Below are positions 1 through 4,740 of a DNA stretch of 25,528 nucleotides, one piece after another. The position numbers were made by a program, and so were the translations under genes. Below the pieces are notes generated by a model. The model worked only from the letters and a program-made list of their open reading frames with translations. It ran no database searches and was not told where the DNA came from. Every line of letters starts with the position of its first letter. Positions within the stretch are counted from its first letter, which is position 1. Origin of the DNA: a virus; the IMG/VR virus record IMGVR_UViG_3300025646_000331, positions 1 through 25,528 of that record; one strand, given 5' to 3'.

Positions 1-3
1 TAT

Positions 4-80
<77 letters not shown>

Positions 81-85
81 ATTAT

Positions 86-162
86 CTCCGTGTAGCGCAA
101 CCGGATAGCGCAACAGCCTTCTAAGCTGTGGGTTGTAGGTTCAAGTCCTACCGCGGAGGCCA
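86..162 (+). tRNA. tRNA-Arg (anticodon TCT)
   Basis: Acceptor stem CTCCGTG/CGCGGAG pairs fully with one G-T (86-92/152-158), and CCA is encoded at 160-162. The anticodon stem ACAGC/GCTGT (113-117/125-129) encloses CTTCTAA, giving TCT at 120-122, which reads AGA. AGA is common in the reading frames here (many Arg codons are aga), so the tRNA plausibly supplements a host with different codon use; that last point is inference. Confidence 0.93.
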
Positions 163-171
163 AAAAGTTTC

Positions 172-248
172 GGGCCTATAGCTCAGTTGGTTAGAGCCGC
201 GCCCTCATAAGGCGTTGGTCCTTGGTTCGAGTCCAAGTGGGCCCACCA
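172..248 (+). tRNA. tRNA with anticodon CAT, probably tRNA-Ile2
   Basis: Acceptor stem GGGCCTA/TGGGCCC (172-178/238-244) with CCA at 246-248; anticodon stem GCGCC/GGCGT (199-203/211-215) with loop CTCATAA, anticodon CAT at 206-208. CAT could mean elongator Met or the lysidine-modified Ile2 that reads AUA. The C4-G69 and C5-G68 acceptor pairs are determinants recognised by TilS, and the variable/T region resembles Ile2, so Ile2 is favoured over Met. The CCA end runs directly into a late-promoter box. Confidence 0.9.
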
Positions 249-255
249 ATAAATA
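249..255 (+). promoter_or_regulatory. Late promoter box ATAAATA overlapping tRNA end
   Basis: ATAAATA matches the T4-type late -10 element (TATAAATA in T4, NATAAATA in marine relatives). It lies immediately after the encoded CCA of the third tRNA and 26 bases before the ATG at 282. A transcript from it would carry the YkuK-like gene and run on into the tmRNA. Confidence 0.55.
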
Positions 256-281
256 GTAATATCATAGAGCGGATATCAATC

Positions 282-767
282 ATGAAAATCTTGAAGGAAC
301 TAAACCTAAACGAAGTAAAAGAATTTATCGACAAACAATCACCTCAAACTAAGATATATCTCGGGTGCGATTCCGAAAGATTCAAATTGTATGATGAATG
401 GTACGCTGATTACACTATTGCTATCTGCGTACACATTGATGGTAGACATGGTTGTAGAGTGTTTGGTGAAGTAACTAGAGAAAGAGACTATGACCAACGT
501 AAAGACCGTCCGTCATTAAGATTGATGAACGAAGTGTACAAAGTAGCAGAAGTGTTCGCTAAACTAAAAGAAGTGATCGCTGACCGCCAGATAGAAGTTC
601 ACTTAGATATCAATCCTGATAAGATTTATGGATCATCTTGTGTAGTACAGCAAGCAGTTGGATACATCCGCGGTACTTGCAACGTGATTCCTTTTGTAAA
701 ACCTGATGCTTTTGCGGCTTCAATTGCGGCTGATAGGGGCATGAGTTTGTTACAACAACAAGGATAG
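282..767 (+). CDS. YkuK-type (DUF458) RNase H-fold protein
   Basis: 161 residues from ATG 282. An in-frame ATG at 222 exists but would place the start inside the third tRNA, so 282 is preferred. Visible are the first-strand motif YLGCDS (D30), a central HLDINPD (D109) and the C-terminal KPDAFAASIAAD (D142, D151), which is the pattern of the DUF458/YkuK family, related by fold to RNase H. The biochemical role of the family is not established; a nuclease or RNA-processing role is inferred from the fold. The gene sits between tRNA genes and the tmRNA acceptor piece, which begins about ten bases after its stop, so it is likely cotranscribed with these RNAs. An involvement in RNA maturation is tempting but unproven. 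Confidence 0.75.
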   Translation: MKILKELNLNEVKEFIDKQSPQTKIYLGCDSERFKLYDEWYADYTIAICVHIDGRHGCRVFGEVTRERDYDQRKDRPSLRLMNEVYKVAEVFAKLKEVIADRQIEVHLDINPDKIYGSSCVVQQAVGYIRGTCNVIPFVKPDAFAASIAADRGMSLLQQQG

Positions 768-775
768 TACGATAT

Positions 776-833
776 TCGTTGAAGCATGTAATAGGAAGTT
801 TGGACGGCGGTTCGATTCCGCCCAGCTCCACCA
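776..833 (+). ncRNA. ssrA: tmRNA acceptor piece (permuted ssrA, 3' half)
   Basis: The segment ends in a T arm GGCGG-TTCGATT-CCGCC (806-810/818-822), acceptor strand CAGCTCC (823-829), discriminator A and CCA (831-833). This is the usual 3' end of tmRNA, but there is no D arm or anticodon arm 5' of it. Its acceptor strand pairs with GGGGCTG at 880-886, over 40 bases DOWNSTREAM, including the G3-U70-type pair (882/827) that specifies alanine. GCATGT at 784-789 can pair with GCATGT at 912-917 to form helix P2. The gene is therefore circularly permuted. The 5' end is approximate. Confidence 0.9.
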
Positions 834-879
834 ATAGTACATTTACTGTACTATATCATACACTAAGTGTATTATTGAT
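834..879 (+). other. tmRNA intervening segment with two hairpins
   Basis: The 46 bases between the CCA end of the acceptor piece and the first G of the coding piece hold two perfect six-pair hairpins: AGTACA/TGTACT (836-841/847-852) and ATACAC/GTGTAT (858-863/867-872). In known permuted tmRNAs such a segment is cut out, giving two RNA pieces. The hairpins may present the ends to RNase P, RNase Z-like or other processing enzymes (inference). Confidence 0.8.
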
Positions 880-1066
880 GGGGCTGACCAGGGTTCGACA
901 GGCGACTGAAGGCATGTGGAGAATCAGTCAAAGCAGAAGACTGTGAGGGTTGGGGATTCCCGGCCGAAGAAGCAAAAAATATAATTGCAAACGACAATTA
1001 TTACACTGAGGAACTTCGCCTAGCGGCGTAAACTCACGGGGCTGGTCACCTTGTAATCAAACGACT
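880..1066 (+). ncRNA. ssrA: tmRNA coding piece (permuted ssrA, 5' half)
   Basis: It starts GGGGCTGACC-AGGGTTCGACAGG, the conserved 5' end of tmRNA with its tRNA-like D loop region, followed by the P2 strand (912-917). A PK1-type stem GGTTGGG/CCCGGCC (948-954/959-965) follows, then the A-rich lead into the resume codon, the tag frame (987-1031) and a further paired region. The ACGACTAAG at 1061-1069 resembles the E. coli sequence just before P2's 3' strand, so the break in the gene falls between that point and P2. The RNA rescues stalled ribosomes together with SmpB, which is presumably supplied by the host because no smpB lies in the window. The 3' end is approximate and runs into the terminator. 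Confidence 0.92.
987..1031 (+). other. tmRNA tag reading frame ANDNYYTEELRLAA
   Basis: From the resume codon GCA (987) the frame reads ANDNYYTEELRLAA and then TAA (1029-1031). The AND start and the LAA end are typical of proteolysis tags; the terminal LAA is the ClpXP-recognised end. The ANDN start is common in alphaproteobacterial tags. Confidence 0.93.
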
Positions 1067-1095
1067 AAGGAAGGGACTTCGGTCCCTTCCTTTTT
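1067..1095 (+). terminator. Rho-independent terminator of tmRNA
   Basis: Perfect 11-pair stem AAGGAAGGGAC/GTCCCTTCCTT (1067-1077/1082-1092) capped by a TTCG tetraloop and followed by a T run. It ends the tRNA/tmRNA transcription unit. Confidence 0.95.
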
Positions 1096-1102
1096 GCCTG
1101 CG

Positions 1103-1109
1103 ATAAATA
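1103..1109 (+). promoter_or_regulatory. Late promoter box ATAAATA
   Basis: ATAAATA 5 bases before the ATG at 1115, and identical in setting to the box before the gene at 1773. It probably drives the lipoprotein gene at 1208. Confidence 0.65.
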
Positions 1110-1161
1110 CAACTATGAATATTACTGAACTCGACAAATTTAAACTTGAAGACGCGGTTAA
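1103..1161 (+). repeat. Direct repeat copy 1 (late promoter + 16 codons)
   Basis: 59 bases matching 1761-1819 with 5 differences (counted by hand). It covers the ATAAATA box, the start codon and the first 16 codons of the nucleotidyltransferase-like gene. The two copies flank the lipoprotein gene. Confidence 0.95.
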
Positions 1162-1195
1162 AATTGCTGTATTAAATGAAATATTAAAAAAATAA
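1115..1195 (+). CDS. 26-residue orphan N-terminus (micro-ORF)
   Basis: The frame reads MNITELDKFKLEDAVK, nearly identical to the first 16 residues of the protein at 1773, then ten unrelated residues ending in LKK before TAA. It may be a remnant of a partial duplication of that gene, or a short leader ahead of the lipoprotein gene, whose ATG is 12 bases after its stop. The reading frame has stayed open and the start lies right behind a late promoter, so expression is possible. No ribosome binding site is visible. Confidence 0.4.
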   Translation: MNITELDKFKLEDAVKIAVLNEILKK

Positions 1196-1207
1196 AGGGT
1201 ATTTAAA

Positions 1208-1714
1208 ATGAAAAAATATGTATTTGTACCAGTAGTACTGGTAGTAAGTTTACTTGCAATTGCAGGTTGTCAAACGCAAAAAACGCAAGTTAACAGCGAT
1301 CCAGTGACATTAGGATTGCAAGTCACTAATAAAGGTGATCAAGCATTCAAATGTAATCAAACATTTGCAGTAGACAAGAAAGATGTTACCACTGTTGTTG
1401 GTGTAGGAGAAACTGTAAATTTGCAGTCTAACACACATGCTCCTTCAGGCTCAATTTTTACGTGTTATATTACTCCACCTACATCAGTAAAACAACCTGA
1501 TCCAGCCAACGGTAATTTTGCAATGTCATATGGTTATTGGAGTAACTCAGCACACGTAACGTGTGACAACAATTGCAACAGAGGTTATCCTACTGAATCT
1601 GTACACTACACAGGTAACAATTGGAAATATACAGCAACTTTTGCTAAACCAGAATCAGAACCTTACAACTCAGTAGTGATTACAACAGGACCCAAAGACT
1701 GGACTGACGAATAA
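1208..1714 (+). CDS. Phage-encoded lipoprotein, function unknown
   Basis: 168 residues starting MKK with a hydrophobic stretch (residues 4-19) and a lipobox I-A-G-C ending at C21, so it should be cleaved by signal peptidase II and lipid-anchored. The mature part has four more cysteines (C49, C86, C119, C123), which could form two disulfides in the periplasm. AAAGGG lies 7-12 bases before the ATG. I do not recognise a family. Phage lipoproteins with late or stand-alone expression are often superinfection-exclusion or lysis factors (spanin-like subunits are shorter), but nothing here proves either. It sits between two copies of a direct repeat, which suggests a moron-like insertion. Confidence 0.8.
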   Translation: MKKYVFVPVVLVVSLLAIAGCQTQKTQVNSDPVTLGLQVTNKGDQAFKCNQTFAVDKKDVTTVVGVGETVNLQSNTHAPSGSIFTCYITPPTSVKQPDPANGNFAMSYGYWSNSAHVTCDNNCNRGYPTESVHYTGNNWKYTATFAKPESEPYNSVVITTGPKDWTDE

Positions 1715-1760
1715 AATTTATGGGGTACGGCCTCCTTTTCTGCATTTAAAACAATAGAGA

Positions 1761-1767
1761 ATAAATA
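1761..1767 (+). promoter_or_regulatory. Late promoter box ATAAATA
   Basis: ATAAATACTATT runs directly into the ATG at 1773. A T4-type late start site about six bases after the box would leave little or no 5' leader. Confidence 0.65.
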
Positions 1768-1819
1768 CTATTATGCAGATTACCGAACTCGACAAATTTA
1801 AACTTGAAGACGCGGTTAA
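1761..1819 (+). repeat. Direct repeat copy 2 (late promoter + 16 codons)
   Basis: Second copy of the 59-base repeat at 1103-1161; this copy leads into the complete gene. Confidence 0.95.
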
Positions 1820-3107
1820 GTTTCACGATGAACTTAATCCCTTATTGTTCCATGGCACTAAGTTAAAGCCTGTTATCAAACATCAGTTACAAGAGATTGC
1901 CAAAGATTTTATAGAATTCATGGGTATTCCAAAATTAGCAATCGAAGATGTGATCATCACAGGTTCTAATGTTGCGTACACATACACTCCCCACTCAGAT
2001 ATCGATCTTCACCTTCTAGTTGATTTCAGTAAACTACCCGATAACGAAGTCTATCAAGAATTGTTTAACGCTAAAAAGAGCCTATACAATAACACTTATG
2101 ATATCACAGTCAGAGATATCCCTGTAGAACTTTACGTACAAGATACAGCACAGCCACACGTTAGTCTAGGTGAGTATAGTCTAGTAAAGGACAAGCTAAC
2201 ACGTATTCCAACAAAGAAACGTGCAAACTTAGATCAAGTTGCAACAGCCGCAAAGTTTGAGAAACTAGAAGAACTGTGCATAGAAGCATTGAAATCTAAT
2301 AGCTTACCAAAAGTTCAAAGAGTGCTGGACGTGATCAAAAGATATAGACAAGCTGGCTTAGACAAGCACGGTGAGTTTGGTCCTGAGAACCTAGCATTCA
2401 AAGCGATACGTAGCAAAGGTTATTTCCAAAAATTACATGACCACAAGAACGCATTAAAGTCCGAGCAACTTTCCATCGAAGAAATGATGAAGCGTAAACG
2501 ATTTGAAGAATCAGTAGGCATCGAAAAGATCCTAAACAAACCCACGCCTACTGTAGACGACCTAGTTAAGAAATATAATGTTACTAGACAAGAAGTGTTG
2601 AAACAGTTAGACGCAGGTATCAAAATAGAAAAAGAACACACTAGTGACCGTGAAGTTGCAAAGCAAATCGCATTAGATCATCTAGGAGAGAAACTTGAGT
2701 ATTATGAGTTGCTATCAAAATTTGATGAATCTATAATGAGATATGGTCCAGAAAAGTTTGATCAATATGGAATGCCTGATTATAGTTTGTACCTGAACCT
2801 GATTGATAAATTAGCAAAGAAAGGGTACAAACGTACAGACATTCTTAAATTCTTAATGTCTAAGTTCGATGAAGTTGATTCACGTGATGCCAGAGAACTT
2901 ATGATTAGATATCAAATTATGAATCCTAGAACTGCTTGGATCAAAGAGGGAGCATCAGGTTATATACCCTCAGAGAAAGAAAAGAATGATCCAAGATTCA
3001 AGATGGCTCTCACGGTAGATATCAAACCCGATACTATGCAAAAGAATGCAAAGAAGCTGGGTTGGAACATCAAGCGTGACGGCAGACCTCCCCTTCTTAG
3101 AAAATAA
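1773..3107 (+). CDS. Nucleotidyltransferase-like protein with DUF5661-type domain
   Basis: 444 residues. Residues 60-125 show a nucleotidyltransferase-fold signature: GS at 64-65, then SDIDLHLLVD with D76 and D78, and a possible third carboxylate E119. Residues about 260-315 match a DUF5661-type motif (AGIKIEKEHT, then AxQIALDHL and YYELL). The C-terminus (420-444) has a KKLGWNIKRDGRPPLLR module found in other marine phage proteins. The family is common in marine T4-type phages, but no substrate is known. The N-terminus MQITEL resembles the start of T4 Alt (MELITEL), a head-packaged enzyme cut by the prohead protease after ITE, so packaging is a reasonable hypothesis. A late promoter directly precedes the ATG. 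Confidence 0.75.
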   Translation: MQITELDKFKLEDAVKFHDELNPLLFHGTKLKPVIKHQLQEIAKDFIEFMGIPKLAIEDVIITGSNVAYTYTPHSDIDLHLLVDFSKLPDNEVYQELFNAKKSLYNNTYDITVRDIPVELYVQDTAQPHVSLGEYSLVKDKLTRIPTKKRANLDQVATAAKFEKLEELCIEALKSNSLPKVQRVLDVIKRYRQAGLDKHGEFGPENLAFKAIRSKGYFQKLHDHKNALKSEQLSIEEMMKRKRFEESVGIEKILNKPTPTVDDLVKKYNVTRQEVLKQLDAGIKIEKEHTSDREVAKQIALDHLGEKLEYYELLSKFDESIMRYGPEKFDQYGMPDYSLYLNLIDKLAKKGYKRTDILKFLMSKFDEVDSRDARELMIRYQIMNPRTAWIKEGASGYIPSEKEKNDPRFKMALTVDIKPDTMQKNAKKLGWNIKRDGRPPLLRK

Positions 3108-3110
3108 TGC

Positions 3111-3139
3111 TTGACTTTTACCCAATGAGGCATTATCAT
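3111..3139 (+). promoter_or_regulatory. Sigma-70-like promoter TTGACT-17-TATCAT
   Basis: TTGACT (3111-3116), 17 bases, TATCAT (3134-3139), preceded by GC as in the other early promoters here. The -10 box touches the ATG at 3141, so its transcript would start at or after the annotated start; it is therefore weaker evidence than the others. Confidence 0.45.
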
Positions 3140-3140
3140 T

Positions 3141-3410
3141 ATGGGTATGAGTGAGACAAAGTTTACAAATGCTATCGAAGCTAGAGCATATCTAGACCAA
3201 GTTTATCGACAGATCAAGGACCTTCCCTTCAATGCTGATATCCGTAGACTTTGGGACAACTGCTCAAAGCAAGTAGAAGTCTTGTCTACTATGGAAGTTT
3301 CTGCTAGACGCACAGGTAAAGACCATAAAGTGCGTGAGTATCTAGCAGATATGCACAAAAACATCGAAAACGTGGAAAAATGGGTAATTATGCTCAAATT
3401 GATGGCTTGA
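3141..3410 (+). CDS. Small helical phage protein, unknown
   Basis: 89 residues, predicted mostly alpha-helical by eye with alternating charged and hydrophobic residues (residues 8-30, 38-60, 65-85). There are two possible starts, ATG 3141 (MGMSE) and ATG 3147 (MSE). TGAGG at 3126-3130 fits 3141 as a binding site but lies inside the spacer of the predicted promoter, so initiation may be leaderless from 3147 or served by read-through. I recognise no family. It lies just upstream of the AAA+ gene but is separated from it by a repeat-bearing promoter region. Confidence 0.65.
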   Translation: MGMSETKFTNAIEARAYLDQVYRQIKDLPFNADIRRLWDNCSKQVEVLSTMEVSARRTGKDHKVREYLADMHKNIENVEKWVIMLKLMA

Positions 3411-3415
3411 GCGTT

Positions 3416-3454
3416 CGTAAGTCATTGATTTTAAATGGACAAAAAGTTGAAAAA
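3416..3454 (+). repeat. Upstream promoter module shared with 24971-25041
   Basis: CGTAAGTCATTGATT (3416-3430) and AAAAAGTTGAAAAA (3441-3454) both recur, in the same order, at 24973-24987 and 25028-25041, again upstream of an early promoter. They may be binding sites for a regulator or an UP-like element. Confidence 0.8.
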
Positions 3455-3469
3455 AATGCTAAAAAAGGC

Positions 3470-3498
3470 TTGACATTACCCCTCGATTCCACTATACT
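3470..3498 (+). promoter_or_regulatory. Early promoter TTGACA-17-TATACT
   Basis: AAGGCTTGACA with TTGACA at 3470-3475, a 17-base spacer and TATACT at 3493-3498. It is followed by GGAG (3521-3524), 8 bases before the ATG of the AAA+ gene. Confidence 0.85.
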
Positions 3499-3532
3499 TA
3501 GTCTTGTAAGTTAAACAAACGGAGTGAAATAA

Positions 3533-4627
3533 ATGTCTCAATTTTCTGATACTCTGACAGTTACAACTGTCCAAGCACGGAAAGCAATCAGCACTGCTTT
3601 CCAAATCAAGCGTCCTATCTTTATCTGGGGTCCTCCCGGTGTTGGTAAGTCTGAAGTTGTTCAGGACATCACTAATGAAATGAACGGTTTCATGATTGAT
3701 CTGCGTATGGCGCAGATGGAGCCAACTGATATTCGTGGTATCCCTTTCTATAACAAAGATTCTGGCAAGATGGATTGGGCTCCCCCAGTCGATCTTCCTG
3801 ATGAAGAACTTGCTAGCCAGTACCCAATCGTGGTATTGTTCCTCGATGAAATGAACTCTGCGGCTCCTGCTGTACAGGCTGCGGGCTATCAGTTGATTCT
3901 CAATCGCAGGATTGGCAAGTACAAACTGCCTGATAACGTTGTTATCGTTGCGGCAGGTAACCGCGACAGCGACAAGGGTGTTACTTATCGTATGCCCATG
4001 CCACTCGCTAATCGTTTCTTGCATATCGAGGTTCGTCCTGACTTTACGTCTTGGCAAGACTGGGCAGTAAACAAAGGCATCCACAAGGATGTTGTTGGTT
4101 ACTTGTCTTTCTCTAAGCAGGACTTGTACGATTTTGATAGCAAGTCTAGTTCACGTGCGTTTGCTACTCCACGTAGCTGGTCGTTTGTGAGTGAACTTCT
4201 TGCAATCGAAGAAGACCACGATACCCTTCACAACCTTATCTCAGGTACTGTTGGTGAAGGTTTGTCTACTAAGTTTCTAGCACACCGCAAGGTAGCAAGC
4301 AAACTACCCAACCCTACTGATGTTCTTTCAGGTAAGGTGACTGAATTGCAAGTCAAAGAGATCAGTGCTATGTATTCACTCACTGTCTCTATGTGCTATG
4401 AACTCAAGGATGCCCTTGAAGTTGACAAGGTAGACAGCAAGAAGTTCCACGAACTGTGCGACAACTTCTTTAAATTCATGATGGACAACTTTGAAACTGA
4501 GTTGGTTGTCATGGGTGCAAAGATCGCACTGAAAACTTACTCGCTTCCGATTGAACCCACACAGTTGAAGAACTTCAACGATTTCTATCAGAAGTACGGT
4601 AAGTACATCGTTCAGACTCCTAAGTGA
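3533..4627 (+). CDS. MoxR-type AAA+ ATPase
   Basis: 364 residues. Walker A GPPGVGKS (33-40), Walker B VLFLDE (101-106), sensor-1 asparagine in AAGN (N143) and a likely arginine finger in LANRF (R161) place it with MoxR/dynein-related AAA+ ATPases, which remodel partner proteins using ATP. Such ATPases are normally encoded beside a VWA-domain partner. The next gene, 4741, has exactly that domain, so the two probably work together. The C-terminal third is helical and not recognised. It has its own early promoter and ends at a strong terminator, so it can be expressed separately from its partner. Its substrate is unknown; a role in takeover of a host metalloenzyme or complex, or in phage assembly, is speculation. 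Confidence 0.88.
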   Translation: MSQFSDTLTVTTVQARKAISTAFQIKRPIFIWGPPGVGKSEVVQDITNEMNGFMIDLRMAQMEPTDIRGIPFYNKDSGKMDWAPPVDLPDEELASQYPIVVLFLDEMNSAAPAVQAAGYQLILNRRIGKYKLPDNVVIVAAGNRDSDKGVTYRMPMPLANRFLHIEVRPDFTSWQDWAVNKGIHKDVVGYLSFSKQDLYDFDSKSSSRAFATPRSWSFVSELLAIEEDHDTLHNLISGTVGEGLSTKFLAHRKVASKLPNPTDVLSGKVTELQVKEISAMYSLTVSMCYELKDALEVDKVDSKKFHELCDNFFKFMMDNFETELVVMGAKIALKTYSLPIEPTQLKNFNDFYQKYGKYIVQTPK

Positions 4628-4635
4628 GTCTAACC

Positions 4636-4677
4636 GGGAGGGCGGGGTCCGAGACATACCTCGCTCTCCCTTCTTTT
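4636..4677 (+). terminator. Rho-independent terminator after AAA+ gene
   Basis: A 12-pair stem with two G-T pairs (GGGAGGGCGGGG at 4636-4647 with CCTCGCTCTCCC at 4659-4670), an 11-base loop and TTCTTTT. It separates the ATPase transcript from the next promoter, which begins 6 bases later. Confidence 0.85.
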
Positions 4678-4682
4678 AAGGC

Positions 4683-4711
4683 TTGACATTTGTCTCCAAA
4701 GGCAGTATAAT
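4683..4711 (+). promoter_or_regulatory. Early promoter TTGACA-17-TATAAT
   Basis: Perfect -35 (4683-4688) and -10 (4706-4711) boxes, 17 bases apart, again within AAGGCTTGACA. It should be a strong promoter for the gene at 4741. Confidence 0.9.
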
Positions 4712-4740
4712 TAGTATATTAAATCGCAATAGAGGTTCAT

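Noticed and set aside
222-281. Earlier ATG extending the RNase H-fold gene upstream
   Set aside because: It lies inside the third tRNA gene; the family start corresponds to ATG 282.
768-780. Glutamine riboswitch before ssrA, as recalled for phage Melnitz
   Set aside because: Only about 8 bases separate the upstream stop codon from the acceptor piece, and the glnA-motif core was not found by eye in the first 1.1 kb.
610-834. Minus-strand open frame across the tmRNA acceptor piece
   Set aside because: The region is fully explained by the RNase H-fold gene and the tmRNA half.
3476-4084. 202-codon open frame on the minus strand
   Set aside because: Antisense to the AAA+ gene and covering its promoter; no binding site or motif.
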